Part shown: positions 7,482-14,518 of the stretch, one piece after another | Layout of the letters: the number at the start of each line of letters is the position of its first letter | Numbering within the stretch: position 1 is the stretch's first letter | Source: Acidimicrobiia bacterium | Lineage (GTDB): Bacteria; Actinomycetota; Acidimicrobiia; Acidimicrobiales; Bin134 | Assembly: GCA_022822905.1 (NCBI GenBank) | Contig: JAJDYE010000029.1 | Coordinates: 1-64,000 of the forward strand | Direction of reading: 5' to 3' | DNA: 64,000 bases | Notes under the pieces: generated by a model | Databases searched by the model: none | What the model was told of the DNA's origin: nothing | Seen by the model: only the letters and a program-made list of their open reading frames with translations | Made by a program: the position numbers and the translations under genes

Positions 7482-8045
7482 TCAAGCCCGGCTGATGTAT
7501 TCGCCGCTGCGGGTGTCCACCTTGATCCGCTCGCCCGGGTTCAAGAACAGCGGCACCTGCACCACCAGGCCGGTCTGGCAGGTGGCCGGTTTGGTGGCCC
7601 CCGACACCCGGTCGCCCTGGACGCCGGGCTCGGTTTGGGCGATGTCCAGCTCCACTGCGGCGGGCAGGTCGGTGCCCACGATCTCGGTGCCGAACATGCC
7701 AAGGATCACCGAGTTGTTCTCCACCAGATAGTTGACCGCGTCGCCCAGCACGTCGGAACCCACGTGGAGCTGCTCGTATGTCTCGCTGTCCATGAACACG
7801 AAGCTCTCGCCGTCGGAGTACAGATACTGCATCTCCCTGCGGTCGATGTTGGCCCGCTCCACCTTCTCCCCGGCCCGGAACGTGCGGTCTACCACGGCGC
7901 CGGTGCGGGCGTTCTTCAGGGTGGTGCGCACGAACGCCCCGCCTTTGCCCGGCTTGACGTGCTGGAACTCGACCACGTTGAACAGGCCGTCGTCGAGGTT
8001 CAGCGTCATGCCGTTCTTGAGGTCGTTGGTGGTGATCGTGGGCAT
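7482..8045 (-). CDS. efp: Translation elongation factor P
   Basis: 187 residues from ATG 8045 ([13 protein letters not shown]). This start is preferred over an in-frame ATG 18 bp upstream because MPTITTND matches typical EF-P N-termini. The N-terminal KOW-like domain has the PGKGGAF loop, whose Lys is the tip residue that is modified in many bacteria. Two OB domains follow, ending [15 protein letters not shown], the family C-terminus. EF-P relieves stalling at polyproline stretches; several proteins in this window are very Pro-rich. No modification enzymes are visible nearby. Confidence 0.95.
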   Translation of the reverse strand: MPTITTNDLKNGMTLNLDDGLFNVVEFQHVKPGKGGAFVRTTLKNARTGAVVDRTFRAGEKVERANIDRREMQYLYSDGESFVFMDSETYEQLHVGSDVLGDAVNYLVENNSVILGMFGTEIVGTDLPAAVELDIAQTEPGVQGDRVSGATKPATCQTGLVVQVPLFLNPGERIKVDTRSGEYISRA

Positions 8046-8110
8046 GGCCAAAGTTTGACCCACCCAGAACGATCAGGCCACAGTGGACAGCGCTGGCCCC
8101 GCCCTACCCC

Positions 8111-9223
8111 TCAGGCCACAGCGAGCGTTTTTGGCGAGTGGGTCAGCCGTCGGGCGCCGTCTTCGGTCACCACCACGGTGTCCTCTACCCGGGCCCCGCA
8201 GAATCCGGGAAGATAGATCCCGGGCTCCACGGTGATCACCTGGCCCACCTCCAGCGGCTCCGTGGCGGTGGCCCGCACCCAGGGCTGTTCGTGAATGTCG
8301 AGCCCCACACCGTGGCCGGTGCCGTGGACGAAGGCATCGCCCCAACCGTCGGCTTCGATGCGATTCCGACAGGCCTTGTCCACATCGGAGATGGGAGTGC
8401 CGGGGGCCACCTGCTCCACCCCGAGTTGCTGGGCGTCCCTCACGGTCTCGAACACCCCTTTGGCCTCGTGATCGGGTTCACCCACCGCCATGGTGCGGGT
8501 CATGTCGGAGCGGTAGCCGTCGACCACCGCGCCCATGTCCACAATCACTAGCTCGCCCGACCCGATGGGGCGCTCGGTGGGCCTGATGTGGGGCAGAGCG
8601 GCATTCGGGCCCGCGGCCACGATGGTGGTGAAGGCGCTCGTTTCTGCCCCCCGGCGTCGAAAGGCAGTGTCCAACGCCAATGCCACTTCCTTCTCGGAGG
8701 GGCCGTCGGCCAGCATGGGGCGGACTTCGGCCAACGCGGCATCGGCGATGGCGGCAGCCTTCGCCATCCGATCGAGTTCGCCGTCGTCTTTGATCTGTCG
8801 GGATTGCTCCACCACACCGGTGGTGGGCACCAGCTCAGCGCTGAACCACTCGGCGTACTGGCGCTGGGTGGCCCAGCTCACCGAGGCCGCCTCCAAGCCG
8901 ATTCGACCCGCGCCGGTGGCGGCCGCGGCCAGTATTTCCTTGGGGGCGTCGTTGGTGATCTCGATTCGGATCTCCACGCCAGCCCGATTGGTTTCAGACT
9001 CTGCCTGCTCGGCGTAGCGGCGGTCGGTCACCAGCACCAGCTCTTCGGCGCCGAGCCAGACCAGACCGGCCGAGCCGGTGAACCCGGTGAGGTAGCGGAC
9101 ATTGACCAGGTTGGCAACCAGCAGCGCGTCGCACTCCGCCTCGGCCGCCGCGGCCCGAACCCTCTCCGACCGTCCGGCGACATCCATGGGGACGAGGGCT
9201 GGGGGGACCTGAGGCTCGCTCAT
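8111..9223 (-). CDS. pepP: Xaa-Pro aminopeptidase (M24B)
   Basis: 370 residues from ATG 9223, which overlaps the aroQ stop by four bases (ATGA). A creatinase-like N-terminal domain (LLVANLVNVRYLTGFTGSAG) precedes the pita-bread metallopeptidase domain. Metal ligands are visible: two Asp in VIVDMGAVVDGYRSDMTRT, His in GTGHGVGLDIHE, and Glu in VEPGIYL and GARVEDTVVV. It is expected to remove N-terminal residues preceding proline using two metal ions in the cytoplasm. A longer frame to 9454 overlaps aroQ and is not used. The symbol is by family; pepQ is used for the mycobacterial equivalent. Confidence 0.88.
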   Translation of the reverse strand: MSEPQVPPALVPMDVAGRSERVRAAAAEAECDALLVANLVNVRYLTGFTGSAGLVWLGAEELVLVTDRRYAEQAESETNRAGVEIRIEITNDAPKEILAAAATGAGRIGLEAASVSWATQRQYAEWFSAELVPTTGVVEQSRQIKDDGELDRMAKAAAIADAALAEVRPMLADGPSEKEVALALDTAFRRRGAETSAFTTIVAAGPNAALPHIRPTERPIGSGELVIVDMGAVVDGYRSDMTRTMAVGEPDHEAKGVFETVRDAQQLGVEQVAPGTPISDVDKACRNRIEADGWGDAFVHGTGHGVGLDIHEQPWVRATATEPLEVGQVITVEPGIYLPGFCGARVEDTVVVTEDGARRLTHSPKTLAVA

Positions 9224-9657
9224 GACAGCAATCGGGCCACCGCTTCCACCGCCAACTCGTAGCCGTGGCCGCCGAAGCCCACAATGGTGCCGGTGGCCAC
9301 CGGGCTCACCACCGAAGTGTGGCGCCACGGCTCTCGAGCATTGGGGTTTGACAGGTGCAGCTCCACCACCGGGCCCTCGAAGGCGGCCAGGGCATCGTGG
9401 ATGGCCCAGGAATAGTGGGTGAACGCGCCGGGATTGATGATGATGGCCGCACACCGTCCCCGAGCCTGGTGGATGTGGTCGATGAGGGCAGCCTCGTCGT
9501 TGGACTGGTGGTGCTCGATGGATAGCCCATGGCGATCAGCGGTAGTGGCCGCAGAAGTCACATGGTCGTCCAGGGTGTCGGTGCCGTAGACCTCGGGCTC
9601 TCGGTCGCCGAGCAGATTCAAGTTGGGCCCCGACAGGAGAAGGATTATCTGGCTCAT
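9220..9657 (-). CDS. aroQ: Type II 3-dehydroquinate dehydratase
   Basis: 145 residues, the normal length for the type II dodecameric enzyme. It converts 3-dehydroquinate to 3-dehydroshikimate, step three of the shikimate pathway. Seen: GPNLNLLGDREPEVYG with the catalytic Arg and Tyr, IINPGAFTHYSWAIHDAL, and ELHLSNPNAREPWRHTS. In the last motif the position that is the catalytic His in well-studied enzymes (SNxHARE) is Asn here, which is unusual. It overlaps aroB upstream and the peptidase gene downstream by four bases each, so it is translationally coupled in aroK-aroB-aroQ. Confidence 0.92.
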   Translation of the reverse strand: MSQIILLLSGPNLNLLGDREPEVYGTDTLDDHVTSAATTADRHGLSIEHHQSNDEAALIDHIHQARGRCAAIIINPGAFTHYSWAIHDALAAFEGPVVELHLSNPNAREPWRHTSVVSPVATGTIVGFGGHGYELAVEAVARLLS

Positions 9658-10697
9658 CTGATGGCCTCCAGTGTTTCTCGCAGCAAGGCAGGTTCCAACC
9701 CGGTAACCGGCTGGATGCCTTCGGGGCCGTCCAGCATGAAGGTAACCCCGTCTACCGCCTTCTTGTCCCGGTTGAACAGTGAGACGAGGGCGTCGGCATC
9801 GGCACCGGCAGGCAGCCGGGTGGACAAGTCGTAGTCGCCGACCACCTGGCGGTGCTCGGCTACCCGATCAACACCGATGCGTCCGGCCCGGTGGGCTAGC
9901 TCGGCGGCGTAGACCAAGCCGACCGCCACCGCCTCGCCGTGGCGGAGGTCGTAGCCACCGTGGGCTTCGAGGGCGTGGGCCAAAGTGTGGCCGTAGTTGA
10001 GCACCGCCCGCCGACCGGACTCGCGCTCATCAGCCGCCACCACCTCGGCCTTGATCTCCACGCAGCGGGCGATGCGCTCCACCAGGCCCAGGGCGTGCAG
10101 GTCGGCGTCGGCAATGAAGTGGTATTTGGCCATCTCCCCCAGCCCCGACCGCATCTCCTCGGAGGGCAAAGTGTCGAGCGCCTCGGTGTCGCACAGCACG
10201 GCGGAGGGCTGCCAAAACGCGCCCACCAGGTTCTTGCCCTCAGGAAGGTTCACGCCGGTCTTGCCCCCGACCGAGGCGTCGATCTGGCCCAACAGGGTGG
10301 TGGACACATACACCACCCGGATGCCCCGGTGGTAGACGGCCGCAGTGAAACCGGCCAGGTCGGTGACTGCGCCCCCACCCACGGCCACCACCGCGTCACG
10401 GCGGGTGAGCCCCCACTGGGCGAACTCCCGGCACAGCTCCTCCACCGCTCCCATCGTCTTGATGTGCTCGCCGTCGTCGGTAATGAACACCCGGTGCTCA
10501 ACACCGGGATCGACAGTGATGCCGGCATCGGCCACCGCCGCCTGGGTGACCACCGCCACCCGCTTCGCGTCGCCAGGCACCACCTGGGACAGGCAGTGTC
10601 GAACGCCGGGACCCACCCAAACGTCATAGGACCGCTCCCCCAGCTCGATCGGAACCCGGATTGCGCTATCCAGCCCGGTGCTGGTTTCGGCCGTCAT
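9654..10697 (-). CDS. aroB: 3-dehydroquinate synthase
   Basis: 347 residues from ATG 10697, overlapping the aroK stop (ATGA). NAD- and zinc-dependent cyclisation of DAHP to 3-dehydroquinate. Family motifs: VVAVGGGAVTDLAGFTAA, GQIDASVGGKTGVNLPEGKN, SGLGEMAKYHFIAD and LNYGHTLAHALE (metal-binding His). The upstream in-frame extension to 10934 lies inside aroK and is rejected. It is the middle gene of the shikimate operon. Confidence 0.95.
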   Translation of the reverse strand: MTAETSTGLDSAIRVPIELGERSYDVWVGPGVRHCLSQVVPGDAKRVAVVTQAAVADAGITVDPGVEHRVFITDDGEHIKTMGAVEELCREFAQWGLTRRDAVVAVGGGAVTDLAGFTAAVYHRGIRVVYVSTTLLGQIDASVGGKTGVNLPEGKNLVGAFWQPSAVLCDTEALDTLPSEEMRSGLGEMAKYHFIADADLHALGLVERIARCVEIKAEVVAADERESGRRAVLNYGHTLAHALEAHGGYDLRHGEAVAVGLVYAAELAHRAGRIGVDRVAEHRQVVGDYDLSTRLPAGADADALVSLFNRDKKAVDGVTFMLDGPEGIQPVTGLEPALLRETLEAIR

Positions 10698-11224
10698 CGG
10701 GCCGACACCGGCCGGGGCCAGACTCGCCTGATCTGCTCGGCGACCTGCTCGGCCTCTAAACCATCCACGTCGACAATCTCGTTGGCTGCCTCGGTGTAGA
10801 GCCCCGATCGAGCAGCGCTGATCTTGGCGAGGTTGCCAACCGGGTCGTCGCCCAGCAGCGGGCGGTTCTCGCCGGCCCGGACCCGCTGGCCCAGAGTCTC
10901 CATGGTGGCCCGCAGCCAGCACACCCAGGCCCAATCCCTCAGCAGCGCCCGATTGTCAGGTCGCAGCACAATCCCCCCGCCACAGGAGACCACCAGCGGC
11001 TCTGAGGATTCCAGGCAATGGGCCAACACTTCCTGCTCCAAGTCGCGGAAGCGATCCTCACCCTCTGCGGCGAAAATCTCCGAGATCGAGCGGCCCTGAT
11101 ACTCCTCGATGGCCGCGTCGAGGTCCACGAACCGCAATCCCTCGGATCGTGCCAGCCAGAAGCCCACCGTCGATTTTCCCGACCCCATCATCCCGATGAG
11201 GGCCACATGGGGCCTACTTTCCAC
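10694..11224 (-). CDS. aroK: Shikimate kinase
   Basis: 176 residues. P-loop GMMGSGKST, shikimate-binding FVDLDAAIEE with Asp and DRFRDLE with Arg, VSCGGGIV and the lid Arg in ENRPLLG are all present. It phosphorylates shikimate at O3 with ATP. First gene of the coupled aroK-aroB-aroQ-peptidase run; about 86 bp separate it from the prepilin peptidase gene upstream. Confidence 0.95.
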   Translation of the reverse strand: MESRPHVALIGMMGSGKSTVGFWLARSEGLRFVDLDAAIEEYQGRSISEIFAAEGEDRFRDLEQEVLAHCLESSEPLVVSCGGGIVLRPDNRALLRDWAWVCWLRATMETLGQRVRAGENRPLLGDDPVGNLAKISAARSGLYTEAANEIVDVDGLEAEQVAEQIRRVWPRPVSAR

Positions 11225-11310
11225 AAAGCGATTCTAATGGGGGAGGTTTGGCTCCTTGCGGGCAGTTACTTTCCCGGCGACTGTCCCAATGGGCTTGGCA
11301 CTGCCAACGG

Positions 11311-12009
11311 TCAACTCGTTGCCGGCAGTGCAAGGACGATGGCTGCGGCAGCGACCGCCATCGACGGCGCAAAGGGGAAAACCGTGGGGCGGGGGTTGTC
11401 GGGATCGGCCAAGGGGTCGGGCAGGAGCTCGACGCCCAGAGCTCGGATTCCCCACACCAAAAGGCCCATGATCGCCCCCAGCACAGAAGCCAGGCCGAAG
11501 GCCAGCAGCGCGGCCACCAAAGACGGGCCGTACCCCTCTCCCACCCAGCCGATTACCAAGCCCAACGGCAACGACAGCTTCACATCGCCCCACCCGAGAC
11601 TGCCCCTGGAAGCCGAGTGGAGAATGGCCAGGATACCGCCATAGAGCCCGGCGGCGGCGGCCGCTTGGCCGATGGCCCCTGGCTCATGGCGCAGCAGCGA
11701 AATGAGGGTCATCAGCGCCAGCAGTACCAACACCACTGGAAACACAATGGCGTTGGGGATGCGATAGCGGAACAGATCCACGGTGGTAACGGCGACCAGG
11801 GCGACGAACAGCGCCCAGACCGGCACCACATCCCAGGTCGTGCCCAATAGGCCTCCGGCCGTCCCCAATGCAATGGCAGTGAACAACGGGACCATTACCC
11901 GCAGGGAACGGCTGTTGCGCACGCCGAAGCTCCACACAAGCGGCAACAGGAAACGGCCGGCCACAGTGCCGATGGCCACCCCGGCGATGACCATGGCCGC
12001 TTTGCTCAT
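11311..12009 (-). CDS. Prepilin peptidase (A24), type IV prepilin processing
   Basis: 232 residues, six to eight hydrophobic helices. Both aspartyl-protease motifs of the A24 family are present: TTVDLFRYRIPN and GWGDVKL. The cytoplasmic methyltransferase domain with its CxxC pairs, found in full PilD proteins, is absent, so this is the short form common in Actinobacteria. It cleaves prepilin-like leaders at the inner face of the membrane. No pilin genes are in the window. It overlaps aroE by four bases, as in the mycobacterial aroE-prepilin peptidase neighbourhood. Confidence 0.88.
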   Translation of the reverse strand: MSKAAMVIAGVAIGTVAGRFLLPLVWSFGVRNSRSLRVMVPLFTAIALGTAGGLLGTTWDVVPVWALFVALVAVTTVDLFRYRIPNAIVFPVVLVLLALMTLISLLRHEPGAIGQAAAAAGLYGGILAILHSASRGSLGWGDVKLSLPLGLVIGWVGEGYGPSLVAALLAFGLASVLGAIMGLLVWGIRALGVELLPDPLADPDNPRPTVFPFAPSMAVAAAAIVLALPATS

Positions 12010-12857
12010 CTCATCTTCAGCGCGGCGGTGGCCGCGGCGGTCATGGCGTCCACCGGTGGCTCAGAACCGGTCCATATCCGAACGGCGTGGGCGGCCTGGT
12101 ACACCAGCATGCCCACCCCGTTGGACGCCGGCACGCCTCTGCTATGGCATTCGGCCAGCAGCGGAGTTTGGAGCGGGTTGTAGACCAACTCGGCCACATG
12201 CTGTTGGGGGTGGAGGAGGTCGGGATCAATGGGCAGCTTGCCCGAGCCTTCGGTTTCGGCCATCCCCACTGGGGTGGCGTTCACCACCAGTTGGTACCTC
12301 CCAACGTCGGTTGACCTGGCCGTTGTGCCCACCGATCCAGCCAGTGCCGCGGCCGATGCCGCCGGCTCGGGCCGACGGGCTATCACCGCCACCTCGCCTA
12401 CCCCCCGGCGGGCCAGTTCGGCTATCACCGCCCGGGCCGCCCCTCCCGCGCCCAGCACCGCGCATCCGATCCCGGCCAGCTCCACCCCGTCGGCGAGCAG
12501 GGCATCGCAGAATCCGGCCCCGTCGGTGTTGTGGCCGATCAGCCGAGCGCCATCGCGGCTCACGCAGTTCACCACCCCCAAGGCCGCCGCGGCGGGACTC
12601 AGCTCATCTGCCGCCGCGGCCACATCGGCTTTGTGGGGCATGGTCACCGACAACCCGGCCATGCCCTGGGCCCGCATATGGTCGAGGGCCTTGCTGGCAT
12701 CGCCGGAAAGCACTTCGAAGGCGGCGTAAATCCAATCCAGGCCCAACTCGTCGAATGCGGCCTGGCAGATCGTCGGGGACAGGGAGTGCCGTACCGGATA
12801 GCCGATCACCCCGGCCGCCACCTCCGTGCCGGCTGGCACCCCGATTGGGGTCAGCAT
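12006..12857 (-). CDS. aroE: Shikimate dehydrogenase
   Basis: 283 residues from ATG 12857 (MLTPIGVPAGTEVAAGVIG). NADP-dependent reduction of 3-dehydroshikimate. Shikimate-binding VRHSLSP, catalytic Lys in TMPHKADV and Asp in GHNTDGAGF, the nucleotide-binding GAGGAARAV, and NPLQTPLL and NGVGMLVYQ are all seen. A longer frame to 12983 would overlap mltG and is not used. The start codon lies in a 15-bp direct repeat (12849-12863) whose other copy (12887-12901) contains the mltG stop, so the junction seems to have been duplicated. Confidence 0.94.
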   Translation of the reverse strand: MLTPIGVPAGTEVAAGVIGYPVRHSLSPTICQAAFDELGLDWIYAAFEVLSGDASKALDHMRAQGMAGLSVTMPHKADVAAAADELSPAAAALGVVNCVSRDGARLIGHNTDGAGFCDALLADGVELAGIGCAVLGAGGAARAVIAELARRGVGEVAVIARRPEPAASAAALAGSVGTTARSTDVGRYQLVVNATPVGMAETEGSGKLPIDPDLLHPQQHVAELVYNPLQTPLLAECHSRGVPASNGVGMLVYQAAHAVRIWTGSEPPVDAMTAAATAALKMR

Positions 12858-12888
12858 CCCAGGCTCCGTTCTCCACCGGCCATGGCGG

Positions 12889-14031
12889 TCAGCATCCCAG
12901 GTCTCTCTCCCGGCAGATGGCCACCGCTTCTTCGTGCTCCTCGAAGGTGACGCTGAAGGTGTGGGCGCCGGGCACGGGATCATCGGTGCGGGCGTAGAAC
13001 TGCCAGAAGCCGTCGGCAGGGTTCAACGCCGCCTCGAGCGACGCCCGACCGGGAGCGGCGATTGGACCGGGCGGCAATCCGGTTCGGTTGTACACGTTGT
13101 AGGGATTGTCCACCCTCAGGTCCGACAAGGTCAACGGCTCAGAGGGCTTGTTCAGCGCGTAGCGCACCGCGGCGTCGATCTGGAGCGGCATTCCCAGGCC
13201 CAACCGGTTGTAGATCACCCGGGCTATCTTGGCCCGGTCTTCGTCGATCAGGGCCTCCTTTTCGATCAGCGAGGCCACGATGACGACTTCGTAGGGACTC
13301 AGACCCACCGTCTCGGAAGCGGCATCCAGGCCCACATCATCGGCCACGAGGTCGAACTGGTTGATCATGCGGACAACAAGGGCGGCCTCGTCTTCGGCGG
13401 TGGCCGCGTCGAGCAGATAAGTGTCGGGGAAGAGCATTCCCTCCAACGTGCTGGTGGGCGGCTGATAGTCGGATCGCAAGGGTGGGAAGGCCAGGGCGCG
13501 GGCCAACTCGTCGGCGTCGAAGGTGGGAAGCTGATCCAACAGCTGGCTTTGCATCTGGACCAGCGTGAGGCCTTCGGGCACCAACACCCGCAAGGAATCC
13601 TCCACTGGCCCGGAGGCGGGACCGGCCAAGAGCACGTCTTTGGCCCGCCATACCGCCATATTCTCATTCAGGATGTAGTTGCCGGCCTGGAAGTCACCGG
13701 CGTCCTTGTAGCGCAGGTAGTAGCGGAACACCGTGGAGTTGGGCACCACACCCTCGTCTTCGAGAATGCGGGCGATGTCGTTGATCGACGCCCCTTGGGG
13801 AATGCTGACCACCAATTCCGAACCCTCCTCACCGGGGGGGTCGAGCCGGTCATCGATCCAACCCTTGATCAACAGCGAGGCGATCAGCACAACCACGCCC
13901 AACAGGCCCAGCAGGATGACGACCCGGGTGAGGGTGGAGGTTCTCCGAGGCAACCAGTCCCAGTCTTGCGGATCATCGCCCTCCGACAAGATCACCGGCG
14001 GCTTATAGCCCGCCTTGGGGTCGTAGCTCAT
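12889..14031 (-). CDS. mltG: Endolytic murein transglycosylase MltG (YceG)
   Basis: 380 residues. A cytoplasmic N-terminus of about 35 residues, one transmembrane helix (VVILLGLLGVVVLIASLLI) and a periplasmic LysM-like plus catalytic YceG domain. Family motifs: LEGMLFPDTYLL, IVASLIEKEALIDEDR with the catalytic Glu, VIYNRLGLGMPLQID, NPYNVYNRTGLPPGPIAAPG and ALNPADG. MltG cuts nascent glycan strands and sets their length. In order with ruvX and alaS, as in most Actinobacteria. Confidence 0.93.
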   Translation of the reverse strand: MSYDPKAGYKPPVILSEGDDPQDWDWLPRRTSTLTRVVILLGLLGVVVLIASLLIKGWIDDRLDPPGEEGSELVVSIPQGASINDIARILEDEGVVPNSTVFRYYLRYKDAGDFQAGNYILNENMAVWRAKDVLLAGPASGPVEDSLRVLVPEGLTLVQMQSQLLDQLPTFDADELARALAFPPLRSDYQPPTSTLEGMLFPDTYLLDAATAEDEAALVVRMINQFDLVADDVGLDAASETVGLSPYEVVIVASLIEKEALIDEDRAKIARVIYNRLGLGMPLQIDAAVRYALNKPSEPLTLSDLRVDNPYNVYNRTGLPPGPIAAPGRASLEAALNPADGFWQFYARTDDPVPGAHTFSVTFEEHEEAVAICRERDLGC

Positions 14032-14052
14032 CGCTGGCCCTTCGAGCCGGCG

Positions 14053-14126
14053 GCGTCCAGCCAGCTCTGCGACGCGCTGCCATCAATCACGGGGATTTCC
14101 GTTCAGGAGCGTCCAGCCAGCTCTGC
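14053..14126. repeat. 18-bp direct duplication at the ruvX 3' end
   Basis: GCGTCCAGCCAGCTCTGC occurs exactly at 14053-14070 and 14109-14126. The right copy encodes the QSWLDA near the RuvX C-terminus; the left copy lies past the stop codon, in the gap before mltG. Confidence 0.85.
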
Positions 14127-14518
14127 AAAATGACCGACGCGGCCACCATGTCAACCCGTTGGCGACGGGCTTTGCCGCTAAGCCCCGACTCAGCCAGAGC
14201 CCGCTCGGCAATGGCGGTGGTGAACCGCTCGTCGTGGGTCAATACCGGCACGGCCAGCGCCGCCTCCAGTTCCCCGACCTCTTGCTCTGTGGCCTGAGCG
14301 GCTGGACCGGTGCTGCTGTCCAGCGAGAGGGGAAGGCCCACCACCACCGCCCCGGCCTCATACTCGGCAACCAGCTCGGAGATCCGCTGGTGGTCTCGGC
14401 TTCGACTGCCAGAGCGCTCTATGACGGTGATGGGAGTGGCCACCCGGCCTTCGGCGTCGGAAACAGCCACTCCGATGCGGCGCTCGCCGAGGTCGATGCC
14501 CAGCGCCCTTGCCCCCAT
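14087..14518 (-). CDS. ruvX: RuvX/YqgF RNase H-fold nuclease
   Basis: 143 residues. RNase H-like fold with LGIDLGERRIGVAVSD (first catalytic Asp), AGAVVVGLPLSLDSSTGPAA, LTHDERFTTAIAERAL (Glu) and QRVDMVAASVILQSWLD (last Asp). The family is linked to Holliday-junction resolution and 16S rRNA 5' processing. Its ATG shares one base with the alaS stop (TGATG), indicating coupling. Confidence 0.92.
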   Translation of the reverse strand: MGARALGIDLGERRIGVAVSDAEGRVATPITVIERSGSRSRDHQRISELVAEYEAGAVVVGLPLSLDSSTGPAAQATEQEVGELEAALAVPVLTHDERFTTAIAERALAESGLSGKARRQRVDMVAASVILQSWLDAPERKSP

